A stretch of 64,000 nucleotides of DNA from Arthrobacter sp. ISL-85 (GCF_018613675.1 NZ_JAGGPQ010000018.1:1-64000); one strand, 5' to 3'; shown: positions 35,987 to 46,618, counted from the stretch's first letter. Notes: generated from the sequence alone by a model not told the origin. A program made the numbers and translations.

Positions 35987-37072
35987 ATGGACGCAGCAGC
36001 AGCTCACGCCTTTGCGGTTCCGCCGGTGTCCGTTCACCGTTCCACCACCGCCGGCGAAGACGTCATCACCCTGGTCGCCGGCGTCTGGCTCCTCACCGGG
36101 ACCTACGTTGACGGCTGGGCCCACAACAACCTCAGGAACCTTGAGACGTTCTTCACTCCGTGGCACGCGGTCCTCTACTCCGGCTTCGCTGCCTGCGCCG
36201 TCTGGATCGCCACGCTAACCTGGCGCCGGCACGCACCCGGTACGCGGTGGACCGACGCCGTCCCCGCCGGATACGGGCCCGCGGTGGGCGGAGTCTTGCT
36301 ATTCCTCGCCTCCGGAGTTGCCGACTTCGCTTGGCACTCCGTGTTCGGGATCGAGCAGAACATCAGCGCGCTGTTCAGTCCGTCCCATCTGGGCCTGGCC
36401 ACCGGCGGCTTCCTCATCCTGGGCGCACCGTTCTCAGCCGCGTGGCAGGCGCCGGCCCAGCCGGGGGCCCGGCTGATACCGGCATTAGCCAGCGCCATGC
36501 TCGCCGGAATGGTTGCCGCGTTCATCCTGCAGGAGTTCGCGGTCTTCGCCCGGCATGGGCTCATCCAGACATACACAACCGCGGCCGGGGCGCAGCCCGC
36601 GGTGACAGTCCCGACGTCCTCGAGCATCATGGTGTCCCTGGCAACGTTCCTCGTCTCGACGTTCGCCCTCTTCGTACCCGTCCTGCTGCTTTCGCTGCGG
36701 TGGCGCCTGCACTTTGTGGTGCCCGCAGCAATGGCCCTTATCCCCTCCGCAGCCCTCCAGGTCATGGTTGCCCTGCGGGACGCCTGGCTGGTGCCGGTTG
36801 CCCTGGCCGGTTCCATCCTTGTGGGAGCGGTGTGGGCGGTAATCCGGCCCACCCCTGGCCACCCCGCACGGCTCATGACCGCGGCAGGCCTCATCCCCAT
36901 CGTGTTCTGGGCCCCCTATTTCGCCGGTGTGGCGCTCCACGACGGCGCGCTCAGTTTCTCCCCCGAGATCTGGAGCGGAACACTCGTTTGGACCGGGCTG
37001 GGAATGCTGGCGCTGGCCGCACTGACCCTGAAGGTCCGGGGTGCCGCAATCCCGGACCACGCCGCCCGGTAA
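35987..37072 (+). CDS. Multi-pass integral membrane protein of unknown function
   Basis: 361 residues with about nine hydrophobic segments, beginning with DVITLVAGVWLLTGTYVDGWAHNN. Conserved-looking polar residues sit between helices (GWAHNN, PWHAVLYSG, FAWHSVFGIEQN, LFSPSHLGL); their repeated His, Trp and Asn could bind a metal or haem, but I recognise no family. ATG 35987 is preferred to an upstream in-frame start because of the -10 position. Confidence 0.75.
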   Translation: MDAAAAHAFAVPPVSVHRSTTAGEDVITLVAGVWLLTGTYVDGWAHNNLRNLETFFTPWHAVLYSGFAACAVWIATLTWRRHAPGTRWTDAVPAGYGPAVGGVLLFLASGVADFAWHSVFGIEQNISALFSPSHLGLATGGFLILGAPFSAAWQAPAQPGARLIPALASAMLAGMVAAFILQEFAVFARHGLIQTYTTAAGAQPAVTVPTSSSIMVSLATFLVSTFALFVPVLLLSLRWRLHFVVPAAMALIPSAALQVMVALRDAWLVPVALAGSILVGAVWAVIRPTPGHPARLMTAAGLIPIVFWAPYFAGVALHDGALSFSPEIWSGTLVWTGLGMLALAALTLKVRGAAIPDHAAR

Positions 37073-37083
37073 TCAGGCGGCAG

Positions 37084-37102
37084 GGGTTGCATTCTGCAAC
37101 CC
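37084..37102 (+). terminator. Hairpin after the membrane protein gene
   Basis: GGGTTGCA, TTC, TGCAACCC: a perfect 8-bp stem 12 bases after the stop. It is followed by GC-rich sequence, not a T run, so it is a weak terminator candidate. Confidence 0.45.
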
Positions 37103-37173
37103 GGGGCGGCGTCTATCCACAACACGCGGGCTTGGTTCCTAAGAATGTCAGACCCCGGTTGCAGACTGGATTT

Positions 37174-37359
37174 ATGGAGAACCAAGCTGTTCAGGAATTT
37201 CACGTAACGTACTTCGACGCCGACCGCGGCCGGGCACACTCCGAGGTCTTCGAGACGCTCGAAGAGGCTGAGCGCTTCGCCTGCAGGCACTGCCACGGCG
37301 AAGACAACTGGGCCGTGGTGGACTCCGTCACCGTGGACCACATCCAGTTGGCTGCCTGA
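37174..37359 (+). CDS. Small hypothetical protein (61 aa)
   Basis: A 61-residue product, beginning MENQAVQEFHVTYFDADRGR, acidic, with Cys and His clustered in ERFACRHCHGEDNW. The CRHCHG grouping suggests possible metal binding. Codon use is normal for the genome and the ATG is close to an upstream purine stretch. It lies between the membrane protein and the aldo/keto reductase. No family recognised. Confidence 0.6.
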   Translation: MENQAVQEFHVTYFDADRGRAHSEVFETLEEAERFACRHCHGEDNWAVVDSVTVDHIQLAA

Positions 37360-37401
37360 CCGGCCACGTCCGCCCAGCCACACGTCTGCCCGTCCACCCC
37401 T

Positions 37402-37425
37402 GCACCCGTGCACCCGTGCACCCGT
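37402..37425. repeat. Three 8-bp tandem repeats
   Basis: GCACCCGT occurs three times without interruption. It lies in non-coding sequence between the 61-aa gene and the aldo/keto reductase. Confidence 0.85.
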
Positions 37426-37450
37426 GCCGGGCATAGCCAGGTTAACGGCA

Positions 37451-37491
37451 TCAGCCCGTGCTGCCTGGCGGTTGCCGGCAGCACGGGCTGA
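37451..37491. terminator. 15-bp perfect inverted repeat
   Basis: TCAGCCCGTGCTGCC and its exact complement enclose an 11-base loop between two convergent genes. With no U tract it is a terminator candidate or a 3'-end stabiliser. Confidence 0.6.
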
Positions 37492-37548
37492 CGCTGGTCT
37501 GGGGCGGGTGTCCGCCAGCCAAGTGGGCCGGCCTCGCCGCCCACGGGA

Positions 37549-37612
37549 CCAGGCGAAGTCCGGACAAAGCGAACTCTGTACTAGGCGAAGTCCGTACTAG
37601 GCGAAGTCGGAG
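37549..37612. repeat. Four imperfect 16-bp tandem units across an end of gene
   Basis: Units at 37549, 37565, 37581 and 37597 share the pattern CTAGGCGAAGTCCGTA. The last unit contains the stop codon and final codons of the aldo/keto reductase, so the gene's terminus appears to have been copied outward. Confidence 0.8.
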
Positions 37613-38442
37613 ACCGCCGGATCGGCTCCGATGCGGCCTTCGCCGGCGGCAGTCCGGTCCAGATTGTTGATGGCTTCAACGTCCCCTGCATCCAGGGAGA
37701 CCTCAAGTGCTGCGAAGTTCTCCTTGATGCGCGACTCGGTCACGGACTTGGGGATGACCACGTTGCCGATCGCGAGGTGCCAGGCGATGACCACCTGGGC
37801 AGGTGTGGCCTGGTGCTTGCCAGCGATGGACGCGATGGCCGGGTCCTTCAGCAGCTCGCCACCCTGGCCCAACGGGGACCAGGCCTGGGTCAGGATGCCT
37901 TTGGACGCGCCGAATTCACGCAGTTCGCGCTGGCTGAAGTAAGGGTGCAGTTCGATCTGGTGGATGGCCGGAACCACGCCCGTTTCATCGATGATGCGCT
38001 GCAGGCCCTCAACGGTGAAGTTGGAGACGCCGATGGACTTGACCCGGCCGCGCTTCTGGAGCTCGATTAGCGCCTTCCAGGTGTCAACGTACTTGTCCTG
38101 CTTGGGCTGCATCCAGTGGATCAGGTAGAGGTCCAGCGTTTCCAGGCCGAGCCGGTCCATGGATTCCTCGAAGGCGGCCAGGGTGGATTCGTAGCCCTGG
38201 TCCGCGTTCCACAGCTTGGTGGTAATGAAGATCTCTTCCGGCGACAGGCCCGAGCTGGCGATGGCACGGCCTACGCCTGCCTCGTTACCGTAGATCTTTG
38301 CGGTGTCGATGTGGCGGAAGCCGGCTTCGAACGCCTGGCGGACAACCTTTTCAGCCACGTCGTCCTCAACCTGCCACACACCGTAGCCGAGCTGGGGGAT
38401 CGTGTTTCCGTCGTTGAAAGTCAAGGTAGGTGAAAGAGTCAT
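37597..38442 (-). CDS. Aldo/keto reductase (2,5-diketo-D-gluconate reductase type)
   Basis: 281-residue (beta/alpha)8 NADPH-dependent reductase. The catalytic tetrad is visible: Asp in FRHIDTAKIYGNE with Tyr in the same segment, Lys in FITTKLWN and His in YLIHWMQP; the C-terminal NADPH-binding IPKSVTESRIKEN is present. AGGA lies 8 bases before ATG 38442. Substrate unknown. The 3' end overlaps a tandem repeat array. Confidence 0.92.
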   Translation of the reverse strand: MTLSPTLTFNDGNTIPQLGYGVWQVEDDVAEKVVRQAFEAGFRHIDTAKIYGNEAGVGRAIASSGLSPEEIFITTKLWNADQGYESTLAAFEESMDRLGLETLDLYLIHWMQPKQDKYVDTWKALIELQKRGRVKSIGVSNFTVEGLQRIIDETGVVPAIHQIELHPYFSQRELREFGASKGILTQAWSPLGQGGELLKDPAIASIAGKHQATPAQVVIAWHLAIGNVVIPKSVTESRIKENFAALEVSLDAGDVEAINNLDRTAAGEGRIGADPAVSDFA

Positions 38443-38557
38443 GAACCAATCCTGCCAAGGCCCTGGAGCCGAGCGCGTCGATTAGGGGCCCTGTCAGCCA
38501 GCCGCTTAAAAGAAAAGTATGCTTCCGAATCGGGAATAATTCCGAACGCTTGCTCAA

Positions 38558-39001
38558 CTATTCCCTGTGAAGCTGCCTCTCGGCGTCGTCCACCTGCTGG
38601 AAGACGGACTCAGCGCGGCGGTGGACGGACGCTGCACCCACCGGGACCGGCCCCACGGCGAGCCGCAGCATTGCTGCCGCTTCGGCCGTAGTCGCCAGCG
38701 AATTTCCTGCCTTGGACAGGGATCTGTGGACGTCCGCCAGGCCGGCCGGTATGTCCAGCCCTTCGCTGGGGGCACGCCGCTGTGCCTCCATGCACACCGC
38801 CCGGACGCGCGGCAGCAGGGCAGCGAGCTGGTTGGCGATGTCCACCAGCTCGCCGTACAGCCGGTCGTCCTCCACGCCCTCAAGCACCTGATGGAAGCGG
38901 TCCAGTCCCCGGTGGAAGCGGTCGTGCGCACGGCGCCACAACCCCTTGCCCAGTTCCGCGTCGTCCTTGCGCCCCTGCCTGGCGGCGCTGAAAAAGCCCA
39001 A
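38558..39001 (-). CDS. Hypothetical helical protein downstream of bpa (147 aa)
   Basis: 147 residues from a TTG at 39001, 7 bases after the bpa stop; this start was chosen because upstream codons lie inside bpa in another frame and are not protein-like. It is predicted mostly helical, with DRFHRGLDRFHQVLEGVEDDRLYGELVDIANQ-type heptads (positions about 25-55) and one cysteine. I recognise no family. Tight linkage to bpa suggests co-expression, perhaps with the proteasome pathway, but that is inference. Confidence 0.6.
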   Translation of the reverse strand: MGFFSAARQGRKDDAELGKGLWRRAHDRFHRGLDRFHQVLEGVEDDRLYGELVDIANQLAALLPRVRAVCMEAQRRAPSEGLDIPAGLADVHRSLSKAGNSLATTAEAAAMLRLAVGPVPVGAASVHRRAESVFQQVDDAERQLHRE

Positions 39002-39008
39002 GCGGAGC

Positions 39009-39635
39009 CTACAGGTACTGGCCCGGGCCGTGGTCCGGGTCCTCACGCTGGCCGGGCCGCGCCGGCTGCCCCGGCCGGGCTCCGGCCGCGGCGCGCTGTG
39101 GCTCGCCGTTTTCACCGATGACCACGCCGGGCGCAATCATGGTGCCCGGCGGCAGCTGGCGCAGCTGCAGCTGTGCCGCCGCATGTTCGCGGGCTGCGTT
39201 CTGGGCGGCGATGGCCGTCTGGATCCCGTGGAACAGCCCCTCAAGCCAGCCCACCAGCTGGGCCTGGGCGATCCGGAGCTCGGCGTCGGAGGGCGTGGCC
39301 TCGTCGGAGAAGGGCAGGCTGATCCGGTCCAGTTCCGCCACCAGCTCCGGAGCCAGCCCGTCCTCAAGCTCCTTGATGGAGCGTTCGTGGATGGCAGCGA
39401 GCCGGCCCCTCGCGGCGTCGTCCAGCGGTGCGGACTTCACCTCTTCGAGGAGCTGCCGGATCATGGTGCCGATCCGCATCACCTTGGCAGGCTCATCCAC
39501 CAAATCCTGCAGGTTGCTGCCCCGCGGCCTGCCGCCCCCGTCAGTGGGGGCCTGAAGAGGAGCCTCGCTGTCATCAACGGGAGTGCCTTCTACCGGGAGG
39601 TCCTCAGCTGCCTGAGTGTCTTTGGGATCGCTCAT
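39009..39635 (-). CDS. bpa: Bacterial proteasome activator Bpa (PafE)
   Basis: 208 residues. The core KVMRIGTMIRQLLEEVKSAPLD to AQAQLVGWLEGLFHGIQTA closely follows mycobacterial Rv3780, an ATP-independent ring that opens the 20S proteasome. The C-terminal GQYL is the docking motif that inserts into the alpha-ring pockets. N- and C-terminal arms are disordered and Gln/Pro/Gly-rich. This implies that the organism has a 20S proteasome elsewhere in the genome. Confidence 0.93.
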   Translation of the reverse strand: MSDPKDTQAAEDLPVEGTPVDDSEAPLQAPTDGGGRPRGSNLQDLVDEPAKVMRIGTMIRQLLEEVKSAPLDDAARGRLAAIHERSIKELEDGLAPELVAELDRISLPFSDEATPSDAELRIAQAQLVGWLEGLFHGIQTAIAAQNAAREHAAAQLQLRQLPPGTMIAPGVVIGENGEPQRAAAGARPGQPARPGQREDPDHGPGQYL

Positions 39636-39713
39636 GCGTTCATACTCTCACGGCCCAACCGCGCAGGGTCCACCAGTGAGGCACAGTGGCAGGCTTGTCC
39701 GCTGCGGGCTCAA

Positions 39714-39920
39714 TCAGCAGCACCTGCCCTGGGGGTTGGTGTCCTGGCGGTCCGTGCGGTCCCGCCAGAACTCCCGCTCCGACATGGGTGCTTCCTGGTG
39801 CCCGGCCGACCTATGGTGTTCAAGGTATTTGGCGTAGGCGTCGGCGCCCATGACGCCGCCCAGGTGGCGGGCGAACCCACGGAATCCGCTGGCCACCAGG
39901 GCGATGCCGGTGCTCGTCAA
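39714..39920 (-). CDS. ybdD: YbdD/YjiX (DUF466) small protein
   Basis: 68 residues: the conserved GxxxYxKYxEHH-type segment (GADAYAKYLEHHRS), MSEREFWRDR, and the C-terminal NPQGRCC typical of the family. It starts within the cstA stop (ATGA overlap) and is the usual partner of CstA-type peptide/pyruvate transporters, required for their activity in enterobacteria. Confidence 0.93.
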   Translation of the reverse strand: MTSTGIALVASGFRGFARHLGGVMGADAYAKYLEHHRSAGHQEAPMSEREFWRDRTDRQDTNPQGRCC

Positions 39921-42214
39921 TGCCCGGCCCGTTCAACGCGGGCGTCGGCGGGCACGTTCCCCCACTCGGCAGCCAGCTCACGTTCGGCCGTTGTGGGCGC
40001 CAGTCCTGCAGGAGCAAAGACGCGCGACGGAACTGCCGGGTCCTCGTTGTCCGTGGTGGCTGTCCCGGCCGCCCTGTCACGGAAGGCCTTGGCCGTGGCG
40101 AGCACCGCCGTGGCAATCACGATGATGCTGAGCACCACGAAGATCACGGACAGCCAGCCCTGGATGGCGGTGTTGCGGACAACGGCCTCCATGGCAGCCA
40201 CCGATTTCGCGGTGCCGAACTCCTTCTTGCCGTCGGCCAGCGCCTTGCTGAAAGCAGCGTTGTTGGCGAAGTAGCCCACGGCAGGGGTGGAGGAGAATAT
40301 CTTCTGGTAGCTCGCCGTAATGGTGACCACTGCGGCGAATGCCAGCGGCAGGGCGACCATCCACAGGTACTTGAAGGTGCCGCGCTTGGCGACGATGGCC
40401 AGGCAAACAGCCAGCGCAATGGCGGCCAAGAGCTGGTTGGCGATGCCGAACAGCGGGAACAGCGTATTGATGCCGCCCAACGGATCGGTGACGCCCATCA
40501 GCAGCACCGCGCCCCAGGCGAGCACCATGATGGCGGTGCAGAGCCAGGCGCCCGGCCGCCAGGAGGCTTCCTTGAACTTGGGGACGAAGTTGCCGATGGA
40601 GTCCTGCAGCATGAACCGTGCAACGCGGGTGCCTGCGTCCACTGCGGTGAGGATGAAGAGCGCCTCGAACATGATGGCGAAGTGGTACCAGAAGCCCATC
40701 ATGGCCGTCCCGCCGACGAACTGGTGCATGATGTGGGCCAGGCCCACTGCCAGGGTGGGTGCACCACCGGTACGGGACACGATGCTCTGCTCGCCAACAT
40801 TCCGGGCCGTCTCAGACAGGAGGTCGGGGCTGATGTTTACCCCGGCCAGGCCCAGGCTGTTGACCCAGGTGGCCGCGGTTTCCACGGTGCCGCCGGTCAG
40901 GGCCGCCGGGGCGTTCATGGCGAAGTACAGGCCGCGGTCAATCGAGATGGCGGCCACCAGGGCCATGATGGCCACGAAGGATTCCATCAGCATGCCGCCG
41001 AAGCCGATGTACCGGGTCTGCCGTTCCTTCTCCACCAGCTTGGGGGTGGTGCCGGAGGAAATCAGGGCATGGAACCCGGACAGGGCGCCGCAGGCGATGG
41101 TGACGAACAGGAAGGGGAACAGTGCGCCGGAGAACACCGGGCCGTTCTCCCGGCCGGCGAACTCGCTGAACGCGGGAACATTGACTTCGGGCCGTACCAC
41201 GATGATGGCGAGCGCGAGCATCACGATCACGCCAATCTTCATGAAGGTGGAGAGGTAGTCGCGCGGAGCCAAGAGCAGCCACACCGGCAGGATCGCGGCG
41301 ATGAAGCCGTACATGATGAGGCCCCATGCGATGGTCACCTTGTCCAGGTGGAACACCGTTGCGCCCCATTCGGTCTGCGCCACCAGGCCGCCGCCGATGA
41401 TGGCGGCCATCAGCAGGACGAAGCCGATAATGGAGACTTCCATGACCTTGCCGGGCCGCAGGTAGCGGAGGTAGACGCCCATAAAGAGGGCAATGGGGAT
41501 GGTCATTCCCACGGAGAACACACCCCAGGGGCTTTCACCCAGGGCGTTGACGACGACGAGCGCCAGGATGGCGACGATGATCACCATGATGAGCAGGGTG
41601 GCAATGAGGGCGGCCGTGCCGCCGATAACGCCGAGTTCCTCTCGGGCCATCTGGCCGAGCGAGCGGCCGCCGCGGCGCATGGAGAAGAACAGCACCAGGT
41701 AATCCTGCACAGCACCGGCGAAGACGACGCCCACGATGATCCAGATGGTGCCGGGAAGGTAGCCCATCTGGGCGGCGATGACGGGACCCACCAGCGGGCC
41801 GGCGCCGGCGATCGCGGCGAAGTGGTGGCCAAACAGCACGTTGCGGTCCGTGCGGACGTAGTCCTTGCCGTCCGCCTTGTACTCGGCCGGGGTGGCGCGG
41901 CGGTCATCAGGCTTGGTGATGTAGCGCTCGATCACCTTGGAGTAGAAGCGGTACCCAATCAGGTAGGTGCACACCGAGGCAAAGACGAACCAGATGGCGT
42001 TGACGGTCTCGCCGCGGATGATGGCCAGCATGAACCAGGCCACGCCGCCCATCAGGGCGATCGCAGCCCACAGTGCAATCTTTGCCGGGGTCCATTTCCG
42101 GTCCTCGGCTTCCAGCCGTGCCTCGTCCACGGCGGGCGGGGGAAGATCCGGGTCTGTAGCCAGTCCACCCTCCGCCCGGGATCCGCTGTTCCGTTCGTCA
42201 GGCGCTCCGGCCAT
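39917..42214 (-). CDS. cstA: Carbon starvation protein A (peptide/pyruvate transporter)
   Basis: A 765-residue multi-pass protein (about 16-18 helices) of the CstA/BtsT family. Signatures include FGHHFAAIAGAGPLVGPVIAAQMGY-type sequence around residue 130 and GALSGFHALISSGTTPK in the middle. It takes up peptides or pyruvate under carbon limitation. ATG 42214 has a strong ribosome site (AAGGAGGAG), so upstream in-frame codons are discarded. Coupled to ybdD. Confidence 0.95.
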   Translation of the reverse strand: MAGAPDERNSGSRAEGGLATDPDLPPPAVDEARLEAEDRKWTPAKIALWAAIALMGGVAWFMLAIIRGETVNAIWFVFASVCTYLIGYRFYSKVIERYITKPDDRRATPAEYKADGKDYVRTDRNVLFGHHFAAIAGAGPLVGPVIAAQMGYLPGTIWIIVGVVFAGAVQDYLVLFFSMRRGGRSLGQMAREELGVIGGTAALIATLLIMVIIVAILALVVVNALGESPWGVFSVGMTIPIALFMGVYLRYLRPGKVMEVSIIGFVLLMAAIIGGGLVAQTEWGATVFHLDKVTIAWGLIMYGFIAAILPVWLLLAPRDYLSTFMKIGVIVMLALAIIVVRPEVNVPAFSEFAGRENGPVFSGALFPFLFVTIACGALSGFHALISSGTTPKLVEKERQTRYIGFGGMLMESFVAIMALVAAISIDRGLYFAMNAPAALTGGTVETAATWVNSLGLAGVNISPDLLSETARNVGEQSIVSRTGGAPTLAVGLAHIMHQFVGGTAMMGFWYHFAIMFEALFILTAVDAGTRVARFMLQDSIGNFVPKFKEASWRPGAWLCTAIMVLAWGAVLLMGVTDPLGGINTLFPLFGIANQLLAAIALAVCLAIVAKRGTFKYLWMVALPLAFAAVVTITASYQKIFSSTPAVGYFANNAAFSKALADGKKEFGTAKSVAAMEAVVRNTAIQGWLSVIFVVLSIIVIATAVLATAKAFRDRAAGTATTDNEDPAVPSRVFAPAGLAPTTAERELAAEWGNVPADARVERAGH

Positions 42215-42364
42215 GTCTCCTCCTTGAGAGTTTTCCCACACTTCTGCCACTGGGCACCCTACCAACGCCGGTTCCCCCAGGAGGGGCCGACAGCGGCGCG
42301 GCGCCGGGTTGTGCGGTGAGCGGCAGTGACGCGGCGACGAATGAGGGCAACGGCGGCTGTCCTG

Positions 42365-45219
42365 CTAGGCCAGGCCCCGCCGGGACAGAAGCAGGCCGGA
42401 GCGGGTGCAGGCCCACGCAAGCGACGCGCCCGTCACCGGAACAGCTGCTACAAGGGCAAGCAGTTGGAGCCAGGGAACCTCCGCTGCCGTCCGCATGTCC
42501 GTCGAGAGGACGATCAGGAACGCGGGCACCGCCCCTGCCAGCGCCCCCAGGATGGTGCCCAGGCCGCTGGTGAAAAGCGCCTGCGATCCGGCGAGGGCCT
42601 TGCGCAGCCGGGGTGACGCACCAACGCCGGCCAAGGTGGCGTGGTCCGCGCGGGCGTCGGCAAGGGACAGTCCGGTGGTGATGCCGGCTGCGCTGAAGGT
42701 GATCAGTGCAGCCGCAGCCACGATGGACCAGGTCATCCACAGGCTGCCCTGCGAAATGCCCGGTTCCGCCCGGAAGGTCATGCCGGGCTGCCCATAGACG
42801 GCAGCGGCCGCAGCGGAGGCTGCATCAGCTTCCGCCTCAGAGGGGTACTTCACTAGCTGAAACAGCAGTCCGGCCGGTGCCGCGTGGAGGCCCAGGCGTT
42901 CTGCGGTTGCCGGCGAGACAATTCCGTAACAGGGCACTGGAACGGCAGGTTCCAACACTGACGCTGCGAGGGAGTCGCTCCTGACCGTGGCGTGCCCGCT
43001 GCCAGGCCCGCGCGCCGACGGCACCTGCGTCCGGACGTCCTGGGCCTGCAACGAGACCCTTCCGTCGTCGACGAACACCGGGTTGGTCACCACCATTCCG
43101 CCGGCGTCCAGGACCGCCAGCGCCTGCGCGGACGCATTGCGGCCCAGCACCGCACGGATTTCCTCCGCACCGCCCACCAGGATGGCCCGGTCAGTTGGTT
43201 GCTCGTTGACCATGGAACCGCGGCACCGCCAGTCCCCCGGGTCTAGCAGTCTTCCTTGCGGCGTCTTCGGACACTCGCTGGCCTGCGGCCTGGCCAGCGC
43301 ATACAGCAGGCAATTCGAGGTATCAGTTCGTGCCGCCAGCGTGGGATCAGCGGGACCTTCGGGGCAGTTCCGCAGGCTTTCCGGAGCCGTGATGGGCTGG
43401 CTCGACTCGACAGTGCCCAGGGCATCAGCAACGGCAGTGGAGAGCGCAGAAGCGTCCACGTGCAGTGGCGGCTTCCTGCTTCCATCAGCCGCCAAGGGCG
43501 GGTCCACAACCAGCGGCAGGTATGCCTGGTTTTCAAGGGCACCCCAATAGTGCGTTTCCCGCAGTCCCGCCTGTTGGCTGGCGGACAGCACCAACGCCGC
43601 GCTGGCCAGCGTGGCAGCCGCGAGCACTGCCGCGACGGCGGGGATGCTGCGGCCGCGATTCCTGGCGGAGTCCCGGGCCGCCATCCGGAGGGAGAGGGGC
43701 AGCCACTGTGCCCGGGACGTCAGGCGGAGTATCAGCCAGCCGGTCAGCATCACCAGGCCGCCTACAGCGAGGACTGCTCCCGCAATCAGCATCGTCACCA
43801 CCAGTGGCAGTTGCTCCGCCCGCCGGTCCGGGTCGCTGCTGGAGCCGCTCAGAAGCCAGCCGGCTGCCAGCAGCGCCGCGGCAACTGCCAGCGTCACGCC
43901 ACCGGCCAGGGTGGTGCGCCGTCCTATAGGTGCCGGCGCCCGCCCGGATTTGAGCGCGCCCAGCACCGCCTGCCGTGACACCCGGCGGGCAGGGACCATC
44001 GCGGCCAGGACGCAGGCGGCAAGGCCCATGGCCATGGCCACTCCGGTCAGCAGTGCGTCCGGGTGCAGGCCGGCCAGCCGGACGGATCCCGTCCTGCGGA
44101 CCAGCTGGACGACGACGGCGGCGGCTCCGAACCCCAGCGCGGATCCGAAGGCGACGGCGAGGCATCCCAGCCACAGTCCTCCAGCCGTGACGACGGCACC
44201 AAGGGTGGAACTTTCCACTCCCGCGGACGCCAGCAGAGCCAGCTCACGCACCTGGCGCTTTGCTCCGACAGCGAAGGCAGCACCCGCGAGCAGGCCGACC
44301 TCAAGCAGGGCGAGCGCCCCGATCAGGCCGAAGGTGGCGTAGACGGCCGTGGCCGCCGACGAGTCATCCCGCGGCTGCGAACCCGGAACCAACCGCTGCT
44401 CGAGGGGCGGCGGGTCCAGCACCACACTTTGGGAGAGCACCCCCACGCCCTTGCTGTTGGCGTCCCTGACTTGCTGCCACGTGACCGGTTCCGGGCCCAC
44501 CAGGTAGTAGGACACGGACTGGCGGGCCATTGGGCCGGGGGCGAAGTCCGCGGGCAGTTGGCGGGACTGCAGATACAGGAAACTGTTGCCGTCCGCGGCC
44601 GATGCGTCGCGGATGGTTCCCACCGGGACGAACGTTCCTGCCGACGTCGTAAATTCCTGTCCAAAGGTGAGGTGGAAACGTCCCATGAGGCCCGGCGACA
44701 CGAGTACCTCCGCCGCTGCGCGCGGCGCCCGCCCTTCGAGGAGGCTGAACTTGCCGGTGAAGGCCGGATTGAGTGCATCCACCTCGCGGCCCTCGAATGA
44801 AACGAGCGCCTCCCCCACTCCGGTGGTCAGCTGCAGCAGGCGTTGGGGCAGGACGTCATAGCCCGCCGGGATGGCCTCGAAAGGGTCCGTTCGCTGGAAC
44901 TCCGGATCGAATCGACCCGTGCTGGAGGCGATGACTCCGTCATTGAGCGGGTCCTGCAGGGAGTCCGCGCTGGGCACAGGCAGGACGCTGAACCGTGCCT
45001 GGGTGTTGCCCAGCTCGTACTGGACTGTCTCGGCGGGGGTCCGTTGTGAGCTCTGGTAGAGGGTGGCGGCGCCGGTCATTCCCGCCACCGGCACCATGAT
45101 CAGGAGGAGGATGAGGAGGGACCGGCCCTTGTGGCGGGCGATGTCCCGGCGGGCCAGCCGCAGGGCAATCCGGTAGCCGCTCCGGCGCCCTTGCGGCGCT
45201 GGAGCCACGTCCATTGGCA

Positions 45220-45220
<1 letters not shown>
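42365..45220 (-). CDS. ABC transporter permease (FtsX/MacB type)
   Basis: 951 residues: an N-terminal membrane helix followed by a large extracytoplasmic domain, three helices, a second FtsX-like half with another extracytoplasmic domain, and a final three-helix block. This is the duplicated MacB/FtsX-type arrangement used for lipoprotein, peptide or drug handling rather than import. Its start shares one base with the ATPase stop (TAATG). It is last in the padR-ATPase-permease operon. Substrate unknown. Confidence 0.9.
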
Positions 45221-45953
<733 letters not shown>

Positions 45954-45957
<4 letters not shown>

Positions 45958-46559
45958 CGGCGGCTGTCCGCGTTGAGCGGGGCGTCTTCCGTGGCCCCGT
46001 TGGATGTTTTCCGGCCTGCAGACGTGGCGGCAGCCTGTGCCTGCTGGACCATCCTGGCTTCGCAGAGGTCCAGCCAGCGGACTTCCGCTTCGGTCTGGAA
46101 AATCAGCGAATCGAGCACCAGGAGCCAGGCGGTATCCGCGGCCCGTTGGTTTGCCGCCGTGTCACGGCGGGCCTTGGTGTAGTCCTGCAGGGCCCTGATC
46201 GATGCTACGCGCTGGGCCTGGATAATGGCCTGGACATCCACCCCGGGCAGGGTAACGGCGAGCGCGAGTTTGATGGCAAGCTCGTTGCGGGGCGGGTTGT
46301 TCCGCTCCACGGGAGCGGCGAACCAGCTCCGCACCTCCGCTTTGCCGGCGGGGGTGATGCTGTACACCACATGGCCCTCGCCGTCGTCGCCTTCCTTGGC
46401 CACCAGGGCATCGCGTTCCAGCCGGTCCAGGGTGGTATACACCTGCCCGATATTCAGGGGCCAGGTGGCTCCCGTGCGGCTTTCGAACTCGACCCGCAGC
46501 TGGTAGCCGTAGCGTGGCTGGTCCTGCAGCAGGGCGAGGAGGCTGTGGCGAATCGACAT
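45954..46559 (-). CDS. PadR family transcriptional regulator
   Basis: 201 residues. The N-terminal winged helix (MSIRHSLLALLQDQPRYGYQLR, with IGQVYTTLDRLERDALV) is followed by a helical C-terminal dimerisation domain of the Vir_act_alpha_C type. It leads the operon with the ABC transporter; such pairs are typically self-repressing and induced by a drug or peptide. ATG 46559 has GGGGGAG upstream. The inverted repeat at 46586-46618 is the likely operator. Confidence 0.92.
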
Positions 46560-46585
46560 GTTGCTCCCCCGGGCTGGTCATTACC

Positions 46586-46618
46586 GGTATGCACAGGCCC
46601 CCAAGACCCGTGCATACC
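46586..46618. promoter_or_regulatory. Probable PadR operator
   Basis: GGTATGCAC and GTGCATACC form perfect 9-bp arms separated by 15 bases, immediately upstream of padR. A related ATACC-C-GGTAT palindrome follows at 46657-46667. PadR operators are usually AT-centred repeats with ATG/CAT arms, so this fits the family. A -10-like TATAC (about 46621-46625, minus strand) abuts the repeat. Confidence 0.6.

Noticed and set aside
39920..42319. 799-codon open frame antisense to cstA
   Set aside because: His/Gly/Asp-rich reflection of membrane-helix codons, with no promoter or ribosome site.
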